Positions 15,601 through 24,435 of a DNA stretch of 33,499 nucleotides are shown one piece after another. A model generated the notes under the pieces. It saw only the letters and a program-made list of their open reading frames with translations, was not told the origin of the DNA and searched no databases. The stretch comes from Persephonella sp. (GTDB lineage: Bacteria; Aquificota; Aquificia; Aquificales; Hydrogenothermaceae), in the NCBI GenBank assembly GCA_026987075.1, contig JALSNI010000050.1, positions 1-33,499 of the forward strand, read 5' to 3'. Positions within the stretch are counted from its first letter, which is position 1; every line of letters starts with the position of its first letter. Position numbers and translations under genes: made by a program.

Positions 15601-16005
15601 ATGGATATTTTAGAAGCTTTTCTGAAAAAGATTAAAAACGAGATAAGCAAAGAAAAACAAAAACTAAAAAAAGTTGAGGACGAAATTTTTTCCCTTGCGC
15701 AGGAGAAAAATAAGTTAGAAAAAGAATATTCCTTTTTAGAAAATGCTATCTTTTCAGACCCCCTTTCTCTACAGATGAAAACAGGCCGTATGCTGTCTAT
15801 AATTCAGTCTATAAAATCTATTGAAAAAGATATAAGATTAAAAGAAGAAGAAGCAGAAAAATTAAGGATAAAAATAAAAGAAAAAAATGCCGAAAAAAAG
15901 GCAATAGAGAAATACAAGGAGACGCTGAAAAAAGAAAAAAATGTGGAAGAGATTAAAAGGGAAACACAGCTTATTGATGAAATTTTTAATCGTAACAATC
16001 ATTAA
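15601..16005 (+). CDS. fliJ: FliJ-like flagellar export coiled-coil protein
   Basis: Predicted cytoplasmic coiled-coil protein of 134 residues from the ATG at 15601 (an in-frame ATG at 15553 lies too close to the -10 TATAAT at 15545-15550 and would add the odd stretch MKNFVKQCLIFYVYTT). Almost all heptad-like Lys/Glu/Leu helix, with FliJ-type C-terminal features 'KKAIEKYKETLKKEK' and 'ETQLIDEIFNR'. FliJ is the stalk-like component of the flagellar type III export ATPase FliHIJ; fliH and fliI are in the main cluster here but no fliJ is, which supports this call. Overlaps the MotE-like gene by 29 nt. Sequence similarity in coiled coils is weak evidence, so the symbol is tentative. Confidence 0.62.
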   Translation: MDILEAFLKKIKNEISKEKQKLKKVEDEIFSLAQEKNKLEKEYSFLENAIFSDPLSLQMKTGRMLSIIQSIKSIEKDIRLKEEEAEKLRIKIKEKNAEKKAIEKYKETLKKEKNVEEIKRETQLIDEIFNRNNH

Positions 16006-16429
16006 TGTTTCTTATGGACAAACCCCATCTCCTACAACAGACGAAATAAAAAAAGAGATAAAAAGGTTAGAACAGCTCAGACAGGAGCTAAAAAAGACGA
16101 TTGCTGAAAATAAAAAAATATTAGAGAAAATAAAAGAAGAAAGAAAAAAATTAGAGAAGGAAAAGAAAGAATTAGAAGAGATTGAAAAGAAAATAACAGA
16201 AAAACGATACAAAAAATTGGCAAAAGTGTTTGAAAAAGCTGTTGACGAAGACCCAGAGCTTGCAGCAGAAAGGATATCCAAAATGAAAGACCCAGTAAAG
16301 GCAGCTTACATTATATACAATATGAAAGAGTCTAAAGCAGGAGTTTTGATGGATTACATAGACCCAAAAATGGCAGACAGGATAGTGAGAATTTTGGCTC
16401 AGATTAGAAAACAAAAAGGAAACAAATAA
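15977..16429 (+). CDS. MotE-like secreted coiled-coil protein with MgtE-N-type C-terminal domain
   Basis: About 150 residues from the ATG at 15977; an upstream in-frame ATG at 15941 would give a longer, more basic N-terminus (MWKRLKGKHSLL...) that also suits a signal peptide, so the start is open. Seen: a short hydrophobic export signal ending 'NVSYG', a long Lys/Glu coiled coil (about 20-75), then a small helical domain 'AERISKMKDPVKAAYIIYNM' with 'VLMDYIDPKMADRIVRIL', the pattern of the MgtE-N/FliG-N fold found in MotE. MotE is a periplasmic chaperone of the stator-associated MotC. Adjacent to the fliJ-like gene, a frequent pairing. No ribosome site is convincing, so coupling is likely. Confidence 0.6.
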   Translation: MKFLIVTIINVSYGQTPSPTTDEIKKEIKRLEQLRQELKKTIAENKKILEKIKEERKKLEKEKKELEEIEKKITEKRYKKLAKVFEKAVDEDPELAAERISKMKDPVKAAYIIYNMKESKAGVLMDYIDPKMADRIVRILAQIRKQKGNK

Positions 16430-16434
16430 TCTTC

Positions 16435-16443
16435 TGCTATAAT
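16435..16443 (+). promoter_or_regulatory. Extended -10 promoter of the AhpD-like gene
   Basis: TGC followed directly by a perfect TATAAT (16438-16443) lies 34 nt before the ATG, with the AGGAGG ribosome site in between. No good -35 is visible, as is usual for extended -10 promoters. Confidence 0.55.
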
Positions 16444-16476
16444 TAATAACAATTAATAAAAATCAGGAGGAAAATA

Positions 16477-17007
16477 ATGGCTTATATTAAACTTCCTGAA
16501 CTTGAAGATATGGACCCAGAAATTCAAAAGCTGGCAAGAGAGATATTAGAGAAAACAGGGAAATTAGGAGAGATTTTTAAACTCTTGGCTATCAGGAAAG
16601 ATATATACTTTATGACAGACAATTGTGTAAAAACTCTTCTCCTCAAAGAAACAGAGCTTCCCTACTCAACAAAAGAAAGAATAGCCCTTTTGATATCAAA
16701 AGAAAATAACTGTCCTATGTGTGTTGACGTTCACAAAAATATAGCAAAAATGTTAGGTATGTCAGAGGAACAGATAGAAGAAACATTAAAAGGGGTAGAC
16801 TACATAAATGCATCAGAAGAAGAAAAAGAACTTCTTAAATTTTGTATCAGAGCATCAAGAAAAGATAACTACAAAATAACAAAAGAGGATATAGACAGGA
16901 TATTAGGACTGAGATACACAGTAAGCCAGCTTTTTGAAGCTATAACCATAACTGCGTATTTTAACTACATAAACACTCTTTCAAATGTTTTTGGATTAGG
17001 AAAGTAA
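16477..17007 (+). CDS. AhpD / carboxymuconolactone decarboxylase-family protein
   Basis: Helical protein of 176 residues with the peroxidase-type motif Cys79-Pro-Met-Cys82-Val-Asp-Val-His86, preceded by 'YSTKERIALLISKENN' as in the CMD/AhpD fold. Such proteins use the Cys pair for thiol-dependent reduction of peroxides or other redox relay, often with lipoylated partners. The actual substrate cannot be told. It has its own promoter and ribosome site (AGGAGG). Its last 12 nt overlap the end of flhB on the opposite strand, and it shows no functional link to either flagella or rTCA beyond a possible oxygen defence role for the labile Fe-S enzymes. Confidence 0.82.
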   Translation: MAYIKLPELEDMDPEIQKLAREILEKTGKLGEIFKLLAIRKDIYFMTDNCVKTLLLKETELPYSTKERIALLISKENNCPMCVDVHKNIAKMLGMSEEQIEETLKGVDYINASEEEKELLKFCIRASRKDNYKITKEDIDRILGLRYTVSQLFEAITITAYFNYINTLSNVFGLGK

Positions 17008-18051
17008 TCTTTTTTCTCTATAAATACGGGCTAATATTTTTGCTATTGCTACATAGAACTTTTCTGGGATTATACTTCCCACTTCCACGCTGGAGTATAA
17101 GGCTCTTGCGAGAGGAGGGTCTTCTACTATAGGAACGTCGTGTTTTCTTGCAATATCTTTTATCTTTTGAGCTATAAAGTCTTTTCCTTTGGCTACAACT
17201 CTTGGAGCATTATCTTTTCCCCTTTCATACTTAAGGGCGACAGCAAAGTGCTCTGGGTTTGTTATAACAACATCAGCCTTAGGAACTTCTGCCATCATTC
17301 TCATCATTGCCATCTCTCTTTGTTTTTTCCTGATGGCAGCCTTGACCTGAGGATTTCCTTCATACATTTTTCTCTCTTCTTTGACTTCGTGTTTTGACAT
17401 CTTTAGGTTCTCTTCATATTCCCACTTCCTGTAAACAAAATCAATAATTGCCACTGGAATTGATATAAGAGCAAATGCTAAAATAAGCATAACTGTATAT
17501 TTAATCAAGAAGTATATCTCGTGATTTATAGGAATAAACGACATATTTAATGCTTCATTTATTATTTTCATTACAAGAAAATAGGCAACAACAGATGCAA
17601 AAATTAACTTGAGTAAATTCCTTACAAGCTCAAATGCTGTTTTTAAAGAAAATAATCTTCCTAATCCTTTTACAGGATTTACTCTCTCTAATTTAGGAGT
17701 TATGGCCTTAGTAGAAAGCAAAAATCCAAACTGGGCTACATTTGAAACAATTCCTGTTATCAAAAGAGCAAGGAAAAAAGGGGCTACCAACAAGGATATT
17801 ATTTTAATTGTATAAGTTACAAAACTTCCATTTGTATCAGGAATTAAATATAAAGGGTCAGAAAATGTATAGCTAAAGTATTCAGATAAAATGTTATAAG
17901 AATAAGGTATATATCCAATTAACACTACAAAGGTTATCAAAAGAGTTGCAGCTATCGGTATGTCTTGACTTCGTGCAACCTGACCTTCTTCTCTCGCCTT
18001 CTGACGCCGCCGGGGGGTGGCTTTTTCTGTTTTACTTGGGTCTTTCGCCAT
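16996..18051 (-). CDS. flhB: Flagellar export switch protein FlhB (NPEH variant)
   Basis: Export-gate protein that switches secretion from rod/hook to filament substrates; 351 residues. Seen: the N-terminal 'KTEKATPRRRQKAREEGQVA', four membrane helices (about 31-51, 82-104, 142-163, 181-207), and the cytoplasmic domain with 'MSKHEVKEERKMYEGNPQVK'. The self-cleavage motif, normally NPTH, is Asn265-Pro-Glu-His268 ('VVITNPEHFAVALKYERG'); the Asn-Pro bond is present but Thr is replaced by Glu. Last gene of the flagellar run; its start follows the fliR stop without a gap. No terminator is visible before the convergent AhpD-like gene. Confidence 0.95.
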   Translation of the reverse strand: MAKDPSKTEKATPRRRQKAREEGQVARSQDIPIAATLLITFVVLIGYIPYSYNILSEYFSYTFSDPLYLIPDTNGSFVTYTIKIISLLVAPFFLALLITGIVSNVAQFGFLLSTKAITPKLERVNPVKGLGRLFSLKTAFELVRNLLKLIFASVVAYFLVMKIINEALNMSFIPINHEIYFLIKYTVMLILAFALISIPVAIIDFVYRKWEYEENLKMSKHEVKEERKMYEGNPQVKAAIRKKQREMAMMRMMAEVPKADVVITNPEHFAVALKYERGKDNAPRVVAKGKDFIAQKIKDIARKHDVPIVEDPPLARALYSSVEVGSIIPEKFYVAIAKILARIYREKRLLS

Positions 18052-18828
18052 TTATCTACCTATTGTTCCTATGCCTTTTATAAAACTTTCGGCAAAGCTG
18101 TTAATTACTGAAATGGAAAAATAAACAATGAGGGAAGCACCAACAGCAAGAGATGCAAGTCCTACAAAAATTTGGAGAGGGAGACCAACAATAAACACAT
18201 TTATCTGGGGAATAAGTCTGTTTATCAGTGCAAGGGTAACATTTATGATAAACAGTATTAAAACAAATGGAAAAGCTATTTTAAAAGCCATATAGAATAT
18301 GTAAGGGGATTTGTAAAAGATGTATCTAAATATATCAGGATTAAAATAAATCTGCCCCACAGGAAAGATTTTAAAGCTCATAACAAGACCGCCTATCACC
18401 ATCTGATAAGCACCTGTAACAAAAAAGAGAAGATAAAACATCAGAATAAAAAATCTGTCAAGAACAGATATCTGACCAAATGTGGGGTCAAACACATTCA
18501 CTATGGTAAACCCCATAAAATAACTTATAAGCTCTGCTGCATACGAAAAAGCTGCTATAAATATGTTTGCGATAAGTCCAAGAAAGAAACCTATAAGTAG
18601 CTCTCTTAAAATAAGCAGTAGATAGGCTATTAAAGAAAAATTATCCACAGATATTCTTATATCAAAGATAGACATAAAGAAAAATGAAAAAGCAACAACA
18701 AGCATAACTCTTATGTTTAGGGGGATTAAGGCAGTATTAATAAGGGGAAACCCTAAAAAAACCCCTATAACTCTTGATAAAACAAGACCAAAAGCAACTG
18801 CCACATCAGGTGTTATTAACGGATTCAT
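18052..18828 (-). CDS. fliR: Flagellar export gate protein FliR
   Basis: Membrane component of the FliPQR export pore, 258 residues. Seen: five to six hydrophobic helices starting 'VAVAFGLVLSRVIGVFLGFP', the family-typical 'RVIGVFLGFPLINTALIP', and 'LLLILRELLIGFFLGLIANI'. Start overlaps the fliQ stop (ATGA), and the stop directly abuts the flhB start, the classic fliP-fliQ-fliR-flhB order. Confidence 0.95.
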   Translation of the reverse strand: MNPLITPDVAVAFGLVLSRVIGVFLGFPLINTALIPLNIRVMLVVAFSFFFMSIFDIRISVDNFSLIAYLLLILRELLIGFFLGLIANIFIAAFSYAAELISYFMGFTIVNVFDPTFGQISVLDRFFILMFYLLFFVTGAYQMVIGGLVMSFKIFPVGQIYFNPDIFRYIFYKSPYIFYMAFKIAFPFVLILFIINVTLALINRLIPQINVFIVGLPLQIFVGLASLAVGASLIVYFSISVINSFAESFIKGIGTIGR

Positions 18829-19097
18829 CAGGATATGTATACCACTAAGTTTTTAAGTAATATCTGGGTAAAATCTATAAGCTTTCTAAAAATCCACGAA
18901 CCAAATATAATCAGAGCAACTATTGTTGCAAAAATCTTGGGGATAAAAGTAAGGGTCATTTCATGAATTTGAGTTGCAGCCTGAAATATACTGATAAGAA
19001 GTCCTACAATAAATGCTATAAGAATAACGGGAGCTCCAACAAGTAAAGCGGTATATAACATATCCTGAATAAGAGAAATTGCCTGGTCTACACCCAT
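18828..19097 (-). CDS. fliQ: Flagellar export gate protein FliQ
   Basis: Two-helix membrane protein of the export pore, 89 residues from the ATG at 19097, which has an AGGTGG ribosome site just before it. A TTG at 19121 would add MFKDTGGK and overlap fliP; the family normally starts at this ATG ('MGVDQAISLIQDM'). Seen: helices about 15-38 and 50-72 and the motif 'QAATQIHEMTLTFIPKI'. Confidence 0.95.
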   Translation of the reverse strand: MGVDQAISLIQDMLYTALLVGAPVILIAFIVGLLISIFQAATQIHEMTLTFIPKIFATIVALIIFGSWIFRKLIDFTQILLKNLVVYIS

Positions 19098-19098
19098 T

Positions 19099-19815
19099 TT
19101 ACCACCTGTATCCTTGAACAAGTGCTTTTGTTAAAAGTTCAAAACCATCAGCAAGAACGAAAAGTATTAGCTTAAATGGAAGTGATATAAGCATAGGGGG
19201 TATCATCATCATTCCCATAGACATGAGTATACTTGCCACCAAAAGGTCTATAATAAGAAAAGGTAAAAAAATAACAAAAACAATCTCAAAGGCAGTTTTT
19301 ATCTCGCTAATCATAAATGCTGGGATGAGAGTTATCATGTTCACGTCTTCTGGATTTTTTGGCTTTTCCTTTGCTATGTCAAGAAACAATTTTAAGTCCT
19401 CTTTTCTTGTATTGTTTATCATAAAAGTTTTTACAGGATTTTTTGCTCTCTCTATTGCTTCCATATCTCCAATTTCCTTTTTTAGATAGGGCTGGATGGC
19501 ATTTTTATTTATTTCTTCAAATACAGGTTTCATTATAAAAAAGGTTAAAAACAGAGAAAGAGCTATAATAACCTGATTTGGTGGAGATTGGGGTATACCC
19601 AATGCATGTCTAAGTAAGGAAAGAACTATTACTATTCTGACGAAAGAGGTTAAAGCTATAAGTATTGATGGTGCGAGACTTAATATGGTTATTAAGAAAA
19701 GTATTTTTAAAGTGATGTCAAGATTGTTTAACTGAGCTAAGGTATCAGAAACTGCATCTGCATAAGAAACATTTACAGCAGTAAGCAGACTAATCAGTAA
19801 CAGGACTTTTTTCAT
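19099..19815 (-). CDS. fliP: Flagellar export gate protein FliP
   Basis: Core of the export pore, 238 residues. Seen: a cleavable signal peptide (MKKVLLLISLLTAVNVSYA), the family signature 'TSFVRIVIVLSLLRHALG' followed by 'PPNQVIIALSLFLTFF', a soluble loop, then 'FLPFLIIDLLVASILMSMGM' and 'PFKLILFVLADGFELL'. Overlaps fliO by 26 nt; fliQ starts two bases after its stop. Confidence 0.97.
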   Translation of the reverse strand: MKKVLLLISLLTAVNVSYADAVSDTLAQLNNLDITLKILFLITILSLAPSILIALTSFVRIVIVLSLLRHALGIPQSPPNQVIIALSLFLTFFIMKPVFEEINKNAIQPYLKKEIGDMEAIERAKNPVKTFMINNTRKEDLKLFLDIAKEKPKNPEDVNMITLIPAFMISEIKTAFEIVFVIFLPFLIIDLLVASILMSMGMMMIPPMLISLPFKLILFVLADGFELLTKALVQGYRW

Positions 19816-20101
19816 TACTTTCTACTTTTTCTCCTTTTTCAAGACTGTCCCATTTTTCTATTATACTCACTTTATGCTCATCAAAAGATAAAAGATAAAA
19901 CTTTTTATTGGCTTCTATTATGGCAACACCTCTGTTCTTACCAAAATACTTAATATCTAAAATCTTAATCAATCCTCTCTGTCCAGGAATAAATCCCCTT
20001 CCATATCTGATAACAACATAATAGATAGAGTAAATGATTACAATTACAATGACTAATGATGCAAAAAGTCTGACTATGTCTGAATATTCAAGCAAGGTCA
20101 A
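19790..20101 (-). CDS. fliO: FliO-like flagellar export assembly protein
   Basis: Small protein of 103 residues with one membrane helix (about 12-31, 'LFASLVIVIVIIYSIYYVVI') followed by a basic, beta-rich cytoplasmic domain ('IKILDIKYFGKNRGVAIIEA'). FliO aids assembly of the FliP ring. Sequence conservation in this family is low; the call rests on the topology and on the position between fliN and fliP. Overlaps fliN by 14 nt and fliP by 26 nt. Confidence 0.8.
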   Translation of the reverse strand: MTLLEYSDIVRLFASLVIVIVIIYSIYYVVIRYGRGFIPGQRGLIKILDIKYFGKNRGVAIIEANKKFYLLSFDEHKVSIIEKWDSLEKGEKVESNEKSPVTD

Positions 20102-20363
20102 CTATCCTTACAGCATATTTTTCGTTTACAACAACAAGCTCACCAATGGCAAAAATCTGTCCCCTCAGATATATTTCCACATAATCCTCTACGTGTTTAT
20201 CTAATTTTATTATGTCTCCTTCTTTTAGTCTTAAAATGTCTATAAAATTCTTTTGCGTTCTCCCTACTTCTCCAGTTATTTTTAAGGTTATATCGTGCAA
20301 AAAAGAGATATCAAGCCCATCTTCTTCCACTACTGTAAGCTGTTGTTCTTTTTTTTCTTCCAT
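20088..20363 (-). CDS. fliN: Flagellar motor switch protein FliN (SpoA domain only)
   Basis: C-ring protein, 91 residues, essentially one SpoA domain: 'LHDITLKITGEVGRTQ', 'ILRLKEGDIIKLDKHVEDYV', 'IYLRGQIFAIGELVVVNEKY' and 'AVRIVD'. The N-terminal extension is short and there is no CheC-like domain. Usually fliM precedes it directly; here fliL does, with only two bases between fliL's stop and fliN's start. Confidence 0.93.
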   Translation of the reverse strand: MEEKKEQQLTVVEEDGLDISFLHDITLKITGEVGRTQKNFIDILRLKEGDIIKLDKHVEDYVEIYLRGQIFAIGELVVVNEKYAVRIVDLA

Positions 20364-20365
20364 TT

Positions 20366-20878
20366 TTACGCCGTCTGGATAACAAAATCTGTAAAGTAAA
20401 CGTTTTTTACACCTCCTAATGGGAGGATTGCATTAACTCTTCTGAGAATTTCTTCTTTTAGCTTTTCCACTCCTTCAGCTGTTTTCAATTCCCGGGATGT
20501 TTTTGTGAACAACAAAGTGGTAATGCTGTCTTTTATCTGGGGCAGTCTTTTCTCAACTTCTTGCTTCACCTGTTCATTTTCTATTTCTAATATTATGGTT
20601 ACTTTTAAATATCTGTCAGCATCTTTATCTGCTAAATTAACAACAAATGTTCCTACTTCAAACATTATTCCAAGGTCTTCAACATTTCTAATCTCTTCCT
20701 GAATTTTTTCAGCTTTATTCTCTTTTTGCTCTTCTTTTTGTTTATCTAAGACCAAAAATTTATAAGCTGCACCACCTCCACCACCAAGAAGAAGTAAAAG
20801 AGCAACAAGGAGGATTATAAGTTTTTTCTTTCCTCCTTTTTGCTCCTGTTGTTCCTGTTCTTTATTCTCTTCTGCCAC
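20366..20878 (-). CDS. fliL: Flagellar basal body-associated protein FliL
   Basis: Single-pass inner membrane protein around the stators, 170 residues. Seen: a charged, Gln/Glu/Lys-rich cytoplasmic tail, a helix at about 24-45 with a GGGGG run, then a periplasmic stomatin-like domain: 'FEVGTFVVNLADKDADRYLK' and 'VTIILEIENEQVKQEVEKRL', ending 'VYFTDFVIQ'. Typical length. Sits between flgE and fliN. Confidence 0.92.
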   Translation of the reverse strand: MAEENKEQEQQEQKGGKKKLIILLVALLLLLGGGGGAAYKFLVLDKQKEEQKENKAEKIQEEIRNVEDLGIMFEVGTFVVNLADKDADRYLKVTIILEIENEQVKQEVEKRLPQIKDSITTLLFTKTSRELKTAEGVEKLKEEILRRVNAILPLGGVKNVYFTDFVIQTA

Positions 20879-20899
20879 TATTTCTCTCCAGATTTATTG

Positions 20900-22480
20900 T
20901 TATCTCTTAATGTTCATTGTTTCTTGCAGAACCTGGTCTGAGGTTGTTATTGTCCTTGCATTTGCTTGATATGCTCTCTGAGCGGTAATTAGATTAATAA
21001 ACTCTCTTGATATATCTACATTTGAAAGCTCTAAAAAACCACTCCTTATTTTTGATATAACTCCACCAGGAACAATAATCGGTGTATAAGTCTGGCTATT
21101 TGGCAGGTAAAGGTTATTTCCTTTTCTTACTAAAATCTCTTTGTCCTTAAAGGTAGCTATAGCTATTCTTGCAAGGTCTCTTACCTGTCCATTAGAGTAA
21201 ACACCTTTTACCACTCCATCTTCACTAACGGCAACAGAAAGGAGGTCTCCTTTTGCATATCCGTCTTGCTGGGCATAGAATATAAAGTCAGAAGCTACCT
21301 GTTTAATTTCTTTGAAGTTTTCTGTAGTCTGGAGGGGAACATCTGCTCCATTATTAGGGTCATAACCTGAGAATGTTACCTGTGTAGGGTCAACATTAAC
21401 AGGAGTTACAGCTGTTTCAGAATGCAAGTAATCTACAGTTATCTGGTCTGTTGTTGAACCATTTTCTAACAGGTATATTCTTATAGTTCCTGTTCCATAA
21501 TCTATTGTTCCTATAGAATTTCCATTCTCGTCAACAATGTTTCCTGCTCCATCATCGTGCCAGTTAACGACGTAAGGTGTTCCTCCTGTTGTGTAGGATT
21601 TGATGTGAACACTTCCTCTGATAGGTAAGTTTGCAAGGGTAAAATGACCGTCAGTGGTAGAATCAGTCTGGGTTTCGTTAGAAGCTGCAGTTACTTGTGT
21701 GTCTACGTATACATTGTTTACATTAAGTGTGCCATCTGGATTAAATGTTAGCTTAACAGATTTGTAAAGTGTTCCTCCAACATCTACAGGTGATATGGTT
21801 CCATCAATCAGTTTATAAACTGCCCATGTGTTAGTTCCTACTCTCTGAAAGTAATAAGAAGTGATGTGCGGATTTCCCAGCGAATCGTAGGTTGTGAATG
21901 AGTTCACATAATTGAATGTTGTTGAATCCCCTGGATTAAATCCTGCAGATATAACATTAACCCTTGAATCAAGGTTCGTAGGCTCTTTAAAGGATATTTT
22001 GGTTGTCTGAGAAGGAGCCATAGAGTTCGGGATATTTATCTCTTTTATAGAACCTGATATGTTTCCATTTCTGTCAAGTGCCCAACCTAAAAGTCTTTGA
22101 CCGTTAAGATTTACAAGGTCTCCATTTGCATTTGTTCTAAACTGTCCAGCCCGCGTGTAATAAACAAGCCCCTGGTTATCCTGAACCATAAAAAATCCTT
22201 CTCCGTCAAGGGCAAGGTCTGTTGGTGTGTTTGTGTTCATCAGAGAACCCTGAGAAAAGTCTTTAGTTGTTGAACCTACGTAACTTCCTCCACCAATTTC
22301 GTAATTTTTAGGTGAACCGTTGGCATAGGTGGTAATGCTTTTTGATATCAGGTCTTCAAAATTTGCCCTTTCTGCCTTAAAGCCAATGGTGTTTACATTA
22401 GCAATATTGTCTGATATAACAGAGAGCCATTCTCTATTTGCACTAAGTCCCGCATTCCCTGTGTAAAATGATTGTATCAT
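20900..22480 (-). CDS. flgE: Flagellar hook protein FlgE
   Basis: Hook subunit, 526 residues, longer than the E. coli protein (about 400) owing to inserted surface domains (about 150-400). Seen: the N-terminal rod/hook motif 'ISDNIANVNTIGFKAERANF', the core 'LDGEGFFMVQD', and the C-terminal 'NLITAQRAYQANARTITTSD'. Both ends form the coiled-coil D0 domain; no cleavable signal, since it leaves by type III export. Preceded by flgD (5 nt apart), its capping protein, as expected. Confidence 0.95.
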   Translation of the reverse strand: MIQSFYTGNAGLSANREWLSVISDNIANVNTIGFKAERANFEDLISKSITTYANGSPKNYEIGGGSYVGSTTKDFSQGSLMNTNTPTDLALDGEGFFMVQDNQGLVYYTRAGQFRTNANGDLVNLNGQRLLGWALDRNGNISGSIKEINIPNSMAPSQTTKISFKEPTNLDSRVNVISAGFNPGDSTTFNYVNSFTTYDSLGNPHITSYYFQRVGTNTWAVYKLIDGTISPVDVGGTLYKSVKLTFNPDGTLNVNNVYVDTQVTAASNETQTDSTTDGHFTLANLPIRGSVHIKSYTTGGTPYVVNWHDDGAGNIVDENGNSIGTIDYGTGTIRIYLLENGSTTDQITVDYLHSETAVTPVNVDPTQVTFSGYDPNNGADVPLQTTENFKEIKQVASDFIFYAQQDGYAKGDLLSVAVSEDGVVKGVYSNGQVRDLARIAIATFKDKEILVRKGNNLYLPNSQTYTPIIVPGGVISKIRSGFLELSNVDISREFINLITAQRAYQANARTITTSDQVLQETMNIKR

Positions 22481-22484
22481 GACT

Positions 22485-23129
22485 TTAACCTCCTATCTGA
22501 ACAATTGAATTTATGTCTACCTCACTATCATTAACAACTGCTTTAATGCTGTCAGAAGATTTTATAACAGAGCTAACGATACCTTCGCTTATTACTGTAG
22601 CTTTTACTGTTTTGTCTCCTTTGGTAGCTTCTATGTATACAGTGTAATAACCATCTTGAAGGTCAGAATTACTAATCTCAAAAGGATATTCCTTATTCCC
22701 CTCTAAGTTTGTAAAACTTTTCTGTTCCACAACAGTTCCATCTGAAGCCATAATTGTTACTTTTACAAAGTCTGCGTTATCTTCTAATTTAAACTTAACT
22801 GTGGATTTGCCTTTTTCAACATATGTGTGGTTTCCTTCGTAAAATATTTTTTTCCCTATCAGATTTGATGCATATAAAAGAGAGTTTGCTTGATTTGCCT
22901 TTTTCAGTAACTCTACAGTTTCTTGAAAGTTGTTCAAAACTTCCATCTGTCTAAGCTTTACTGTGTTGTTGATAAATTCAGATATATCTTTCGCATTTAA
23001 GGGGTCTTGCCACTGAAGGTCTGCAAGGAGAACTTTGAGAAAATCTTTATTTTCCATCTTTGCATTATCGTAATTTGCATCCACTATCTTAGGTTTTTTT
23101 AGTAGTCCATCAATCCCATTTAATTCCAT
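22485..23129 (-). CDS. flgD: Flagellar hook capping protein FlgD
   Basis: Hook cap/scaffold, 214 residues. Seen: the N-terminal signature 'NKDFLKVLLADLQWQDPLNA' fitted as MENKDFLKVLLADLQWQDP, 'FINNTVKLRQMEVLNN', and a FlgD Ig-like domain ('GNKEYPFEISNSDLQDGYYT'). Its 5' end overlaps the fliI 3' end by 20 nt. Order fliH-fliI-flgD-flgE is common when fliJ and fliK have moved elsewhere. Confidence 0.93.
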   Translation of the reverse strand: MELNGIDGLLKKPKIVDANYDNAKMENKDFLKVLLADLQWQDPLNAKDISEFINNTVKLRQMEVLNNFQETVELLKKANQANSLLYASNLIGKKIFYEGNHTYVEKGKSTVKFKLEDNADFVKVTIMASDGTVVEQKSFTNLEGNKEYPFEISNSDLQDGYYTVYIEATKGDKTVKATVISEGIVSSVIKSSDSIKAVVNDSEVDINSIVQIGG

Positions 23130-24435
23130 AGCTTAACCCCTTGTTTCTTATTTTTTCATAGATGTCAGAAAGCTGCTTTATACTCTCCTGAAAATCAACT
23201 TTTATATTCATATCCTGTTTTATAAATTTCTCCATATCTTTGTGCATGTCAATTGCAAGGTCTACCTTTGGTGTTGTTCCTTTCTTATAAAGCCCTAAGT
23301 TAATCATATCTTCAGCCTCTCGGTAGGTAGCTTCTAAATCCATAAAAACTCCCTGTTTTTTTAATATATCGTCATCAACTAACTGTGGCATTAATCTGCT
23401 TACACTTTTAAGAACATCTATTGCAGGAAAAATTCTTTTGTTTGCAAGTTCCCTTGAAAGAACAATATGTCCGTCTAAAAATCCCATTGCAGCATCAGCA
23501 ACCGGGTCCATTCTTATGTCATCTCCCTCAACAAGAACTGTGTATACTCCTGTTATGCTACCTCTATCTACAAAATTTCCTGCCTGCTCTATAAATTTTG
23601 GGAGAAGAGCAAAAACAGAAGGGGTATAACCTTTTGTTGTGGGAGGTTCTCCTACGGCTAAACCTATTTCCCGCTGTGCCATCGCAAGCCTTGTAAGAGA
23701 ATCAAGTAAAAAGAGAACATCTTTGCCTGTGTTAGAAAAATAGTTTGCTATTGCGATTGCTGTGTAAACTGCTCTGATTTTTGCAAGGGGAGGTTGGTCA
23801 GATGTGGCAACTACCACAACAGATTTTCTCAACCCTTCTTCTCCTAAATTGTCTTCAATAAACTCTCTAACTTCTCTTCCCCTTTCTCCAACCAGGGTTA
23901 TGACGTTAACATCAGCCTCTGTAAAGCGAGAAATCATTCCCAGTAGCGTGCTTTTACCTACTCCGGCTCCTGCAAAGATGCCTATTCTCTGTCCCTTTCC
24001 GATAGTGAGAAGTGCATTTATAGCTCTTATTCCCACATCAAGGGGTTCTGTTATTCTTCCCCTTTTTAATGGGTTTACGATTTCATTTTTTATGTAATAC
24101 TGATGAGAAGGATTTATCTTTTCCTTATTTAAAGGTTTTCCAAAAGGGTCTACAACGCAACCAAGCAGGTCTTCCCCAACGCCTACACTGATAGGTTCCT
24201 GCCTTGCTTCTACCCAACCACCAACAGAGATTCCTTTTGTGTCATCATATGCCATAAGCAGTGTTTTACCGTCTTTGAAACCTACAATTTCACCTTCTAT
24301 AGTCCCTTCTATTATGCAGGAATCCCCAATAGACACTCGAGGCAGATAAGCTTCTATAATAGGTCCTGTTACCCCTGTGATTCTTCCTTTTATCTTATAA
24401 CGGGGAATTCTTTTTAATCTCTCTTTTAATTTCAT
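23110..24435 (-). CDS. fliI: Flagellar export ATPase FliI
   Basis: Hexameric ATPase of flagellar type III export, 441 residues. Seen: the F1-like N-terminal barrel ('GRITGVTGPIIEAYLP'), the P-loop GAGVGKST (156-163), 'LVGERGREVREFIEDNLG', Walker B-like 'LFLLDSLTRLAMAQREIG', and 'VEGDDIRMDPVADAAMGFLD'. All catalytic features are present. Overlaps fliH by 41 nt. Confidence 0.97.
   Translation of the reverse strand: MKLKERLKRIPRYKIKGRITGVTGPIIEAYLPRVSIGDSCIIEGTIEGEIVGFKDGKTLLMAYDDTKGISVGGWVEARQEPISVGVGEDLLGCVVDPFGKPLNKEKINPSHQYYIKNEIVNPLKRGRITEPLDVGIRAINALLTIGKGQRIGIFAGAGVGKSTLLGMISRFTEADVNVITLVGERGREVREFIEDNLGEEGLRKSVVVVATSDQPPLAKIRAVYTAIAIANYFSNTGKDVLFLLDSLTRLAMAQREIGLAVGEPPTTKGYTPSVFALLPKFIEQAGNFVDRGSITGVYTVLVEGDDIRMDPVADAAMGFLDGHIVLSRELANKRIFPAIDVLKSVSRLMPQLVDDDILKKQGVFMDLEATYREAEDMINLGLYKKGTTPKVDLAIDMHKDMEKFIKQDMNIKVDFQESIKQLSDIYEKIRNKGLSYGIKWD

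Noticed and set aside
15977-16429. This gene as the missing FliG
   Set aside because: It has an export signal and a long coiled coil, and only a small MgtE-N/FliG-N-like end; no FliG middle or C-terminal domain.
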